64,000 bases of DNA, taken from DASPNM01 sp035626515 (GTDB lineage: Bacteria; Bacteroidota; Bacteroidia; Chitinophagales; Chitinophagaceae). Below, piece by piece: positions 1 to 6,532 of the stretch (the stretch's first letter is position 1; each line of letters opens with the position of its first letter). A model generated the notes under the pieces. The model did not search any database, was not told the origin of the DNA, and was given only the letters and a program-made list of their open reading frames with translations. The stretch covers positions 1 to 64,000 of the forward strand of contig DASPNM010000031.1 of NCBI GenBank assembly GCA_035626515.1. Direction: 5' to 3'. Position numbers and translations under genes: made by a program.

Positions 1-282
1 CTCATCCTCATTCTCATCCATTTTCAATTTCTTATCCAGGAGAGCTTCTATAGGATCCTTTTCAATCAATTGTACCAATTCTGACTTTGGCTTTCTTTCA
101 AGGGATGAGCCGGCTAATCGATCCATAAAATTTCTAGGCGATACCTTGGGATTAAAGCCAATACTCACCCCAAATGAATTTTTTAGGAGAATCATATTTT
201 GGTCTTTTTGCTGATTTAACTGAGTCGAAATTGTTGCAGCATTATTAAAACCATTATTAAAGGTTGTTTTATTAAAGGTCAT
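1..282 (-). CDS. hypothetical protein of integrated element, partial at window edge
   Basis: An open frame begins at the ATG whose complement is at 280-282 and stays open for 94 codons to the window edge, so the 3' end is missing. The N-terminus is rich in Asn, Thr and Phe (MTFNKTTFNNGFNN) and the rest is polar and lysine-rich, without signal peptide or membrane segment. It lies 11 nt after the stop of the preceding small gene on the same strand and shares its AT-rich composition, so it belongs to the same operon of the integrated element. I do not recognise a domain; function unknown. Confidence 0.6.
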   Translation of the reverse strand, partial: MTFNKTTFNNGFNNAATISTQLNQQKDQNMILLKNSFGVSIGFNPKVSPRNFMDRLAGSSLERKPKSELVQLIEKDPIEALLDKKLKMDENEDE

Positions 283-293
283 AGGATACGGAT

Positions 294-506
294 TTAAGGG
301 TTGTGGATGAAGGAAGATTCTGAGGAATTAGGGTAAACCCTCTTTAAGTAGCTTCTAGTCTTTTTCTCATAAACGTTGCAATATTTCCAGCCGGAATGCT
401 TTCTATTCAAAAACTGAACGAATGTTTTCAAATTGCTTACATACCGCCAGTTTTTGGGTTTCCCATTTTCAAAAAATACGATACATGATAAAAGATTCTT
501 AGACAT
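294..506 (-). CDS. small hypothetical protein of integrated element
   Basis: A 70-residue basic, aromatic-rich protein (motifs NWRYVSNLKTF, HSGWKYCNVYEK) with no signal peptide or membrane segment. Its start overlaps the end of the HTH gene by 8 nt, which suggests translational coupling, and 11 nt separate it from the next gene. From memory, similar small proteins follow the HTH gene in other Bacteroidota integrated elements, but I cannot name a function. AT-rich codon use matches the other element genes and differs from the chromosome right of 3.5 kb. Confidence 0.6.
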   Translation of the reverse strand: MSKNLLSCIVFFENGKPKNWRYVSNLKTFVQFLNRKHSGWKYCNVYEKKTRSYLKRVYPNSSESSFIHNP

Positions 507-825
507 GGCTAGTTCCTCCCTTCTTGTATTTTAGAAGCTGAACTTTTGAAATGGCTGTTTCAACCTCAGTTCGCTTGTAAAGGACCCTTGTGCCCATTTT
601 ATAGGCAATTAGCCAGCCTTGCTTTGTCCAATCATGAAGAGTTGGTAAAGAAATCTTGAGAATTTTGGAAACCTCAGCTCTTGTGATGTAATCGGATTGT
701 TCTATTTGGTTTTTCGTAGGGAGGATACCAATCTTGGTATCTATAAGCTGCCCAATCCGTTCAAGCAGATCGTTTACAGTAAACCCTGTAAATAAAATTT
801 GCCCCTCTTTAATTTCATTTAGCAT
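499..825 (-). CDS. helix-turn-helix (excisionase-like) DNA-binding protein
   Basis: A 108-residue protein whose second half is a MerR/excisionase-type winged helix (HTH_17 family): residues about 46-95 contain YITRAEVSKILKISLPTL, then WTKQGWLIAYKMGTRVLYKR, the usual pattern of helix-turn-helix followed by a positively charged wing. Members of this family next to a tyrosine recombinase act as recombination directionality factors or as regulators of element transfer. The first 45 residues form a linker or oligomerisation region. It lies between the unknown 304-residue gene and the 70-residue gene on the same strand. Whether it is an excisionase or a transcription factor cannot be told from sequence. 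Confidence 0.8.
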   Translation of the reverse strand: MLNEIKEGQILFTGFTVNDLLERIGQLIDTKIGILPTKNQIEQSDYITRAEVSKILKISLPTLHDWTKQGWLIAYKMGTRVLYKRTEVETAISKVQLLKYKKGGTSHV

Positions 826-877
826 GAGGCAAACTTCCGACAGTCAGACACCTGTAGCCCTCTTTGTAGCGCTACAA

Positions 878-1792
878 TTATAGCTTGTGATTTGTATTGA
901 TTTTCTTAATCGCCTTTTCAATCTCACTAGTTTCCAGGTCAAAATCTTCAAATAGTTGCTTGACTTTCAATAGATCGCGCTTTATATTTTTAGCTTCAGG
1001 TGCTTTATCATGGTAAATCAAACTTTTTGCGGAGAATGGTTTTCTAGCCCGCTGTGGGTGACGATTTAATAAAGCTCCAAAAAAGACGCCCTTCTCTTGA
1101 ACGGTTCCTTTGTCTAAATCTTGCAAAACACCCAAAAAGTAAAGTATTTGTAGTTGAACTCTAACATTGTACCTGTCTGCTTTATCCTCTTGTTCAGAAA
1201 TTCCACTTTCATCTTCCTCTTTTCTGAGAGTACCTATATATTTTCGGTATCGAGCTAACGTATAGCCATTTTCAATTTGCAGAACGTTGAATAGAAATGG
1301 AGGGACTTGTGAATAATCTGGGGCAACATCATAATTCAGGTAGGTGATATAGCTTTCATAGTTCGCATTGAATTCCCAATTGCTTCTATACACTTTCCCA
1401 AAACCGGAAAAAGCTCCCCTTGTTTTGATACCGCGATCTTCAAAAGAGAAATCAATCCTCATAAGCTCTTTTCTTACCATTTCATCCTTATTATCAGCAG
1501 ACTCATATTTTTTCTTAAAAGCAGAAATCATGTCATCAAAAACGAGGAGTTTCTTCTGCTTGTCTGGGTCCTGGGATAGTTCTAAATATTTATTGATATA
1601 CCAATGATTAAGTTTTTTATAGTCACGTTGACCTACTTTAAATGTGAACCAATCCAAAACTCGGTATTCCTCTTTATTTTCTTCACTAAAAACAACGTAG
1701 TTAATGGGTAGTTTATTTGTCCAAAAATCAAGTTTCTCTTCGATGGATTTCAGCTTTTCCCAATCCTTATACAGAGTATCTCGTTCACTCAA
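878..1792 (-). CDS. hypothetical protein of integrated element
   Basis: A 304-residue soluble protein, rich in Lys, Glu, Tyr and Phe, with no signal peptide or membrane segment and no domain that I recognise. The C-terminal third (RYNVRVQLQILYFLGVLQDL, then LLNRHPQRARKPF) looks helical. It is located 22 nt after the integrase stop and is likely cotranscribed with it. Position between integrase and HTH gene suggests an element-specific accessory role. AT-rich codon use supports horizontal acquisition together with its neighbours. Confidence 0.6.
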   Translation of the reverse strand: MSERDTLYKDWEKLKSIEEKLDFWTNKLPINYVVFSEENKEEYRVLDWFTFKVGQRDYKKLNHWYINKYLELSQDPDKQKKLLVFDDMISAFKKKYESADNKDEMVRKELMRIDFSFEDRGIKTRGAFSGFGKVYRSNWEFNANYESYITYLNYDVAPDYSQVPPFLFNVLQIENGYTLARYRKYIGTLRKEEDESGISEQEDKADRYNVRVQLQILYFLGVLQDLDKGTVQEKGVFFGALLNRHPQRARKPFSAKSLIYHDKAPEAKNIKRDLLKVKQLFEDFDLETSEIEKAIKKINTNHKL

Positions 1793-1814
1793 CTTAAGTA
1801 TCTCACTGATAGTC

Positions 1815-3041
1815 TTATTTGAAAAATGGATGGTTTAATAATTTATTTGCGTTATCCTCTTGACTAATTTTTATGTATTTTAAAAAAGACTTTTCGGTCT
1901 TATGGCCTGTAATTTTCATAATTGAGATCGTAGGTACGTTGGCAAGATAAGCGTTGGTTGCAAATGATCTTCTAGCAGTATGAGTAGTTATTAATTCCCA
2001 CTTCTTAAAAGCCTCTGATTTCCTTACACCTCCTTTCGTTCCTGTTATTACAACGTCTTCAGAGATGTCAGCTAGCTGCCCCAACTCTTTAAGATATTCA
2101 TTCATCTTTTGATTGGAAAATGCCTTAGGAGGTTCTCCCTTGTATCTATTCAAGATGTCTTTTACATGATTTCTCAATGGAATAATGACTATCTCGCCTG
2201 TTTTTTTAGTCCTGATTTTTACTAGGCTTCCCTGTTTGTTTATATTCTCCATTCTTAATTCAATCAAATCGGAAAATCTTAGACCTGTATAACACGCAAT
2301 TATGAACAAGTCACGAACTTTCTCGAGTCGGGTATTTCCATTGAGTTCAAGAGAATTTAATCGCTTTATTTCATTTTCAGACAGGTAGATTGTTTCAGAG
2401 CTTTCTTCATGGTTTTTAAACCGTCTATTTTTGTATTGTAGGTTATTAGTTAAGTTTCTATCTACAGCTTCGTTCATGAAAACCTTAATATTCTTTATAG
2501 CTGTTCCGACCGTGTTTTTTCCGTAGTCCTTTCTTATCAGGAAATCAACAAAGAGATCATAAAACTCAAGATCGATAGAGTCCAAATGAAGGCTTCTTTT
2601 TGTTTCTTGCTTAAACTCTTTTAGATTCCGTATGGTTTGCCTCAATTGTTTCTTAGTTCCGGGTTTCCTGTCAGTATTTTCAACAAGATATTCAGCGAAG
2701 GCAACTAAATCTTTTGCCTTCCCATTGCCTTTTTGGAGAATTTCATCTAGAGGGATACGTAAAAGGTCCGGAGTAGGGGCTAATCTATCATTAAGAAGCT
2801 TTCTGTATTGATTATGGACAGCACTTTCTAAATTGTCGAGAAGACTATTGAACTCCGAGTAACCGGGAAACTGCCTAGTTTCTTTTGCCCTTTGCTTATC
2901 TTTTTTTGGATTCCAGAATTTCGGATTAATCTTTTGGCCTGTTGAATACTTGAGTCTTGTATTATTGAAACGAAAGATCAGGTAAACGAGTGTCGGCTCT
3001 TTACTTGTCGGTTCTTTGAGTACGAATGTAGATGAAGGCAT
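1815..3041 (-). CDS. tyrosine recombinase / site-specific integrase (phage integrase SAM-like)
   Basis: A 408-residue tyrosine recombinase of the Bacteroidota type. An N-terminal arm-binding region (about 1-95, with SKFWNPKKDKQR-like Arm-DNA-bind_5 character), a SAM-like core-binding domain (about 105-215) and a catalytic domain follow in order. The catalytic Arg lies in ACYTGLRFSDLIEL, the HxxR box is HTARRSFATNAYL, the second His is GHKTEKSFLKYI, and the nucleophilic Tyr is in FLKYIKIS near the C-terminus, so all active-site residues appear intact. It is the first gene of a minus-strand operon and stands at the edge of the AT-rich segment, the usual place of an integrase next to its attachment site. 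Likely integrates or excises the element to its left. Confidence 0.92.
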   Translation of the reverse strand: MPSSTFVLKEPTSKEPTLVYLIFRFNNTRLKYSTGQKINPKFWNPKKDKQRAKETRQFPGYSEFNSLLDNLESAVHNQYRKLLNDRLAPTPDLLRIPLDEILQKGNGKAKDLVAFAEYLVENTDRKPGTKKQLRQTIRNLKEFKQETKRSLHLDSIDLEFYDLFVDFLIRKDYGKNTVGTAIKNIKVFMNEAVDRNLTNNLQYKNRRFKNHEESSETIYLSENEIKRLNSLELNGNTRLEKVRDLFIIACYTGLRFSDLIELRMENINKQGSLVKIRTKKTGEIVIIPLRNHVKDILNRYKGEPPKAFSNQKMNEYLKELGQLADISEDVVITGTKGGVRKSEAFKKWELITTHTARRSFATNAYLANVPTISIMKITGHKTEKSFLKYIKISQEDNANKLLNHPFFK

Positions 3042-3236
3042 GTAAAATAGTTTCTCAAATATAAGGGTAGAAATATATTCAGGGGATTGTTTAGGGGACG
3101 GATCTCTTTAGTTTTGATTTTTGTGATATTTCGCCATGATGCCATGAAACCCTTATTGGATAAGGAGTTCGGCGGAAAGTGAAATTAAAACGCATAAAAC
3201 AGAACAAGCTTTGGTGTACTTCAGTCTCGGGCACCA

Positions 3237-3266
3237 AAAGCCTTCAGCGCAGCTGAGGGTTTTTTT
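3237..3266 (+). terminator. rho-independent terminator-like hairpin
   Basis: Arms CCTTCAGC and GCTGAGGG (one G-U pair) around a GCA loop, followed by seven T on the plus strand and preceded by AAAAG, so it could act in both directions. No gene that it would obviously serve is visible; it lies in the border region between the element and the chromosome. Confidence 0.5.
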
Positions 3267-3437
3267 GTTTGGAAGCGAGCCGAGCTTGCTCAGGCGAGCT
3301 GACAAGCAAAAAAACCGCACCAGCGACAGCTGGTGAACGCTTTTGGCTATGCCCCTCGTGAGAGTATCTGGATCATGCAATAATCAGTTGGCCCACCAGC
3401 GCCGGTCGTTTTTTTGTTTGGAAGCAAGCCGGGTTGC
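3259..3437. repeat. imperfect 30-bp direct repeat in the element border
   Basis: Copies at 3259-3289 and 3408-3437 share GTTTTTTTGTTTGGAAGC followed by a nearly identical 12-13 nt (gAGCCGaGcTTGC versus aAGCCGgGTTGC). They flank the GIY-YIG relic. They may be duplicated terminator tails, or remnants of an attachment-site duplication; the sequence does not decide. Confidence 0.55.
3308..3335 (-). terminator. rho-independent terminator hairpin
   Basis: On the minus strand CACCAGC, loop TGTC, GCTGGTG are followed by CGG and seven T. It follows the GIY-YIG tail relic and probably was its transcription terminator. Confidence 0.6.
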
Positions 3438-3470
3438 GGCAAACTCGCGTCAGTGGTGAACCTTTGTGGT

Positions 3471-3493
3471 CATCCTGAGCCTTCCGAAGGATG
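3471..3493. repeat. CATCCTGAGCC...AGGATG interspersed-type palindrome
   Basis: CATCCT at 3471-3476 and AGGATG at 3488-3493 form inverted arms around GAGCCTTCCGA. From memory, this motif family (GTCATCCTGAGC...GAAGGAT) is a common dispersed intergenic repeat in many bacteria. It fills the last part of the gene-free stretch 3042-3555, which otherwise shows only the hairpins and repeats listed here. Confidence 0.35.
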
Positions 3494-3555
3494 GTTGTTG
3501 GCTCATCTCTCCGCGGTTTGCGATCGATGACTATTCTGATAAGCACGCTAATTGC

Positions 3556-4713
3556 CTACACACTATTCTTAAGAATAATCCGAAAAGTCGTCCCCTTTCC
3601 CGGCTCGGAGGATCGTACGAAGATCTGCCCGTGGTGGTACTGCTCGATGATTCGTCGTGAGAGACTCAGGCCAAGCCCCCAGCCGCGCTTCTTCGTGGTG
3701 AACCCCGGTTTGAAGACCCGGTCGAAGTTCGGTTTCGGAATTCCTTTCCCGGTATCGGTAAGGTCCACGTAGATCGATTTCTTTCCGGGAATAATGTCCA
3801 CCCGGATGCTTCCCCGCCCTTCCATCGCGTCGAGCGAGTTCTTCATCAGGTTCTCGATCACCCAGTCAAACAGGGGCGGCGACACCCGCGCGCGGACCGG
3901 CTCCTCGCCCTGCACATTCACGGAAAAGCTCACCCTCCCCGTCGCGCGCTTGCGCATGTATTCCACCATGGACCGAATCTGCTGGCCGAGGTCAACTTCT
4001 TCCAGCCGTGGCTTGCTGCCGATCTTGCTGAACCGGTCGGAAATGAGCTGCAACCTGCCTACGTCCTTTTCCAGCTCGGCAACAATACGTTCGTTTCCGG
4101 ACTGCTCTTTCAACATTTCAATCCACCCCTCGAGGGAAGACACCGGGGTGCCGAGCTGATGCGCCGTCTCCTTGGCCATACCCGCCCAAACCTGGTTTTG
4201 AATGGAACGATAATTACTGCGAATCAGAAAAATCACCACAAGAATGAACAGGCCCACGATCAGCAACTGCACGATGGGATAATAGCGAACCTCGTCAAGC
4301 AGGCGCGTGTGACCATAATAATACCGGTTCTTCTTTCCGGGATCGCGTGCATCGACCCATTCGATAAATCGCCCCTGTCCGCGAAACTGGGCCATCTTGC
4401 GACCGACATAATCCGAATCCCGGGCAGCACGCGTTGAATCCAGATTCACATAAGTAATGATGCTGTCCCGCTCATTGGTTTCGATGATCGGAATGTCCTT
4501 GTTCTGCGTAATAATCATAGACGCGAGCCGCGTGTCGGCATCCGGCGGGGAGTTCAGAATGTATTTGCCGGCTTCAATCCATTGTTCCACTTTCTGGCGC
4601 TCCTCCGCGGCGATCTTGCCCGCCAGGTACTTCGAATAAAATATTGTTCCGATCACGATCAGCACCGCCACGAGCGCCAGCGCAGCTTTCCAACCAAAGG
4701 CCTGCCTAAGCAT
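3556..4713 (-). CDS. membrane sensor histidine kinase
   Basis: A 385-residue kinase with two membrane segments (about 8-30 and 146-165) enclosing a periplasmic sensor region of roughly 115 residues without recognisable domain. The cytoplasmic part has an H-box KETAHQLGTP (phosphoacceptor His185), the N-box ENLMKNSLDAME (287-298), the G1 box DTGKGIP (320-326) and the G2 box GWGLGLSLS (344-352), so the ATP-binding HATPase_c domain is complete. There is no HAMP domain visible. The H-box type AHxLGTP is typical of Bacteroidota kinases. No response regulator gene lies nearby, so it is an orphan kinase. Its stimulus is unknown. Confidence 0.92.
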   Translation of the reverse strand: MLRQAFGWKAALALVAVLIVIGTIFYSKYLAGKIAAEERQKVEQWIEAGKYILNSPPDADTRLASMIITQNKDIPIIETNERDSIITYVNLDSTRAARDSDYVGRKMAQFRGQGRFIEWVDARDPGKKNRYYYGHTRLLDEVRYYPIVQLLIVGLFILVVIFLIRSNYRSIQNQVWAGMAKETAHQLGTPVSSLEGWIEMLKEQSGNERIVAELEKDVGRLQLISDRFSKIGSKPRLEEVDLGQQIRSMVEYMRKRATGRVSFSVNVQGEEPVRARVSPPLFDWVIENLMKNSLDAMEGRGSIRVDIIPGKKSIYVDLTDTGKGIPKPNFDRVFKPGFTTKKRGWGLGLSLSRRIIEQYHHGQIFVRSSEPGKGTTFRIILKNSV

Positions 4714-4787
4714 ACCGAAAAATACAATATGATTTCGGAAACCACCGGCAATCGCATTATCTTAGTTCGCCATCAAACCGCAGCGAA

Positions 4788-5819
4788 TTGAATCTCCGTC
4801 CACTCGTTTCCATCGTTATCCTCAACTGGAACGGAAAAAGCTTTCTCGAAAAATTTCTGCCTTCGGTGCTGGCTACCGACTACCCCAATTTCAAGGTAGT
4901 GGTAGCGGATAACGGATCCACCGACGACTCGGTCAGTTTTCTTTCTACGCACTACCCGAAACTGCGCTGCATCCGGCTCGGGAGCAACATGGGATTTGCC
5001 AAAGGTTACAACGAAGCATTACGGCAAATCAGCTCCGACTATTACGTCTTGCTGAACTCGGATGTTGAAACCACGAACGGCTGGATCCAGCCCATGGTGG
5101 ATTTACTGGAAAACGACCCATCCATAGGAGCCTGTCAGCCGAAGCTGCTCTGCCACGATAATCGAAACCTTTTTGAATACGCCGGCGCGGCGGGGGGCTG
5201 GATCGATAAGTACGGGTACCCATTTTGCAAGGGCAGAATATTCGATGTCTGGGAAACCGATCGTGGTCAGTACGACCGCGCCGAGCCGATTTTCTGGGCC
5301 AGCGGTGCAGCGCTTTTCATCCGCGCCCCGCTTTTTCACGAAATAAACGGGTTTGATGAATTCTTCTTCGCGCACCAGGAGGAGATTGACCTGTGCTGGC
5401 GCCTGCAATTGGCTGGCCACAAGATTTACTCCTGCCCGGCAGCGGTGGTCTACCACGTGGGAGGCGGCACATTGCACAAGAGCAACGCATTGAAAACATT
5501 TCTCAATTTCAGGAACAACCGCATCATGCTTTCCAAAAATCTGCCTTTGCGCCGGAAGCTTTGGGTAATGCCCGTGCGGGCCTTTCTGGATGCGCTTTCG
5601 GCGTGGAAGGGTTTGATCACGGGCGACGGAAAATATTTCCTGGCGGTGGTGCGCGCCCACGTGGCGTTCATACGATGGTGGCTTTTCCAAAAAAGAAAAA
5701 GCGTGTTTCCCGCGTCCCGTTCCGGAACGCTGCGCGGAATGCTGCGCAGGAATATCATCTGGGAATATTTTATCCGGAAAAAAAAGTTTTTCTCCGAAAT
5801 CGTGGATCAATCACCCTGA
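4788..5819 (+). CDS. family 2 glycosyltransferase
   Basis: A 343-residue GT2 enzyme predicted to transfer a sugar from a nucleotide sugar (rhamnosyl- or similar transferases have this architecture) onto a surface glycan. Motifs: N-terminal VSIVILNWNG (7-16), VVADNGSTDDS (38-48), a DXD-like LLNSDVE (88-94) for metal and nucleotide binding, and FFFAHQEEIDLCWR (192-205) containing the general base region. The start is a TTG at 4788; no ATG lies in frame near the conserved N-terminus. C-terminus (about 255-320) has amphipathic or membrane-associated helices. Divergent from the histidine kinase gene. Confidence 0.88.
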   Translation: MNLRPLVSIVILNWNGKSFLEKFLPSVLATDYPNFKVVVADNGSTDDSVSFLSTHYPKLRCIRLGSNMGFAKGYNEALRQISSDYYVLLNSDVETTNGWIQPMVDLLENDPSIGACQPKLLCHDNRNLFEYAGAAGGWIDKYGYPFCKGRIFDVWETDRGQYDRAEPIFWASGAALFIRAPLFHEINGFDEFFFAHQEEIDLCWRLQLAGHKIYSCPAAVVYHVGGGTLHKSNALKTFLNFRNNRIMLSKNLPLRRKLWVMPVRAFLDALSAWKGLITGDGKYFLAVVRAHVAFIRWWLFQKRKSVFPASRSGTLRGMLRRNIIWEYFIRKKKFFSEIVDQSP

Positions 5820-5834
5820 TTATTCGCCAAGGCT

Positions 5835-5842
5835 TATTTTTG
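5835..5842 (+). promoter_or_regulatory. Bacteroidota -7 element TATTTTTG
   Basis: TATTTTTG fits the Bacteroidota -7 consensus TAnnTTTG and lies 19 nt before the ATG at 5862. A -33 TTTG at the expected distance is not clear. Confidence 0.55.
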
Positions 5843-5861
5843 CACCAGAATCAACCGTCTT

Positions 5862-6080
5862 ATGGCCCATTCGTCCGAATATCAAAAGGAATTGCAGAAG
5901 ATCCAGGACCGTGACTTCGCGCATAACTGGGTATCTTCCTCCGCTTTCCTGTTTTACCTGCAGGTAGCGTGCATTGTAGCTTTCGTTTTCGGGAGCTGCT
6001 ACATGCTGTACACCAAGCGATACAGGACTCCCGAGGTGACGGTTCAGGAAAGCACCCTGTATACCCCGAAGTACAAGTAG
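5862..6080 (+). CDS. small single-pass membrane protein, unknown function
   Basis: A 72-residue protein: polar N-terminus (MAHSSEYQKELQKIQDRDF), one strong membrane segment at about 28-50 (SAFLFYLQVACIVAFVFGSC followed by YMLYTKR), then a short charged tail. The positive residues after the segment predict the C-terminus in the cytoplasm. It has its own TAnnTTTG promoter and is followed by the tRNA-Gly promoter. No known domain. The clear promoter and codon use support a real gene. Confidence 0.65.
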   Translation: MAHSSEYQKELQKIQDRDFAHNWVSSSAFLFYLQVACIVAFVFGSCYMLYTKRYRTPEVTVQESTLYTPKYK

Positions 6081-6110
6081 CTTTATCTTTTTTTTGCGGC
6101 GCTTCTTGTG

Positions 6111-6118
6111 TATTTTTG
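6111..6118 (+). promoter_or_regulatory. -7 element TATTTTTG of the tRNA-Gly gene
   Basis: TATTTTTG located 37 nt before the tRNA-Gly 5' end; matches TAnnTTTG. A TTTG at 6093-6096 is closer than the usual -33 spacing. Confidence 0.5.
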
Positions 6119-6155
6119 CAGCCCTGCAGCTCTTTAGTTCTTTCTAAAACCCTAT

Positions 6156-6228
6156 GCGGAAGTAGCTCATTTGGTAGAGCACAACCTTGCCAAGGTTGGG
6201 GTGGCCGGTTCGAGCCCGGTCTTCCGCT
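6156..6228 (+). tRNA. tRNA-Gly(GCC)
   Basis: Acceptor stem GCGGAAG/CTTCCGC with discriminator T at 6228, D-arm GCTCATTTGGTAGAGC, anticodon stem CAACC/GGTTG around the loop TTGCCAA (anticodon GCC), T-loop TTCGAGC. Full cloverleaf, 73 nt, CCA not encoded. Confidence 0.96.
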
Positions 6229-6230
6229 CT

Positions 6231-6258
6231 AATCCCGACCTCCGTCGGGATTTTTTTT
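6231..6258 (+). terminator. terminator between tRNA-Gly and tRNA-Leu
   Basis: Arms AATCCCGAC and GTCGGGATT around a 4-nt loop CTCC, followed by eight T in total. It lies between the two tRNA genes, only 4 nt before the tRNA-Leu 5' end, leaving no room for a separate promoter of tRNA-Leu. Confidence 0.8.
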
Positions 6259-6262
6259 GGCC

Positions 6263-6348
6263 GCCCCGGTGGTGGAACTGGTAGACACGCAGGACTTAAA
6301 ATCCTGTGGCCCGAAAGGGCCGTGCGGGTTCAACTCCCGCCTGGGGCA
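6263..6348 (+). tRNA. tRNA-Leu(TAA)
   Basis: Acceptor GCCCCGG/CTGGGGC with discriminator A, anticodon stem CAGGA/TCCTG with loop CTTAAAA (anticodon TAA), long variable arm GTGGCCCGAAAGGGCCGT as in class II tRNAs, T-loop TTCAACT. 86 nt, CCA not encoded. Confidence 0.96.
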
Positions 6349-6358
6349 CTTGGGGTGG

Positions 6359-6420
6359 GTTGAATGTGGGTGAGGATTGTTGAATATGGTTGAATGGTTA
6401 ACTGGTTAACTATTTAATAA
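6359..6420. repeat. degenerate octanucleotide tandem repeat
   Basis: Units such as TTGAATGG, TTAACTGG, TTAACTAT recur with a period of 8 (first step 10). The same class occurs at 13393-13450. It lies in the spacer after tRNA-Leu. Confidence 0.6.
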
Positions 6421-6444
6421 GATAACCCGTCGCCCGGATACTCG

Positions 6445-6490
6445 TCTTCTGACTTCCGTCTTCTGTCTTTCCTGACTTCACCGACTCCTC
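6445..6490. repeat. degenerate heptanucleotide tandem repeat
   Basis: Six consecutive 7-bp steps starting TCTTCTG, ACTTCCG, TCTTCTG are visible before the DUF2130 gene. One of the many period-7 arrays of this window. Confidence 0.6.
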
Positions 6491-6532
6491 GGAACCCCCG
6501 GTTTATCGTAATTTCGGGTCAAACCGAGAGGA

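Larger units (their letters stand above)
3153..3380 (-). pseudogene. relic of a GIY-YIG nuclease gene tail
   Basis: The minus-strand frame starts HDPDTLTRGIAKS, which matches the C-terminal tail NDPDALSRLA of the intact GIY-YIG gene at 46044-46331; at DNA level the stretch around 3344-3366 pairs with that tail with few differences. Upstream of it no GIY-YIG core is present, and the downstream part of the frame runs through hairpins, so it is not a functional gene. I read it as the orphan 3' end of a former GIY-YIG gene. Similarity is short, so this is a moderate-confidence inference. Confidence 0.4.
1..3450 (-). mobile_element. integrase end of an integrated element (left end outside the window)
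   Basis: Five same-strand genes (integrase, unknown, HTH/excisionase-like, small unknown, partial unknown) share a low-GC composition that changes to GC-rich around 3.1-3.5 kb, where ordinary chromosomal genes begin. The right border must be between the integrase start at 3041 and the histidine kinase gene ending at 3556; the exact attachment site is not identified. Cargo genes lie beyond the left window edge, so it cannot be said whether this is a prophage, an integrative conjugative element or a defence island. Confidence 0.7.

Noticed and set aside
3210..3235. Possible tRNA or tmRNA 3' end (GGGCACCA)
   Set aside because: No acceptor partner, T-loop or cloverleaf could be formed.
3466..3772. 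Plus-strand frames at the histidine kinase 3' end
   Set aside because: Antisense to a complete kinase domain and to a dispersed repeat.
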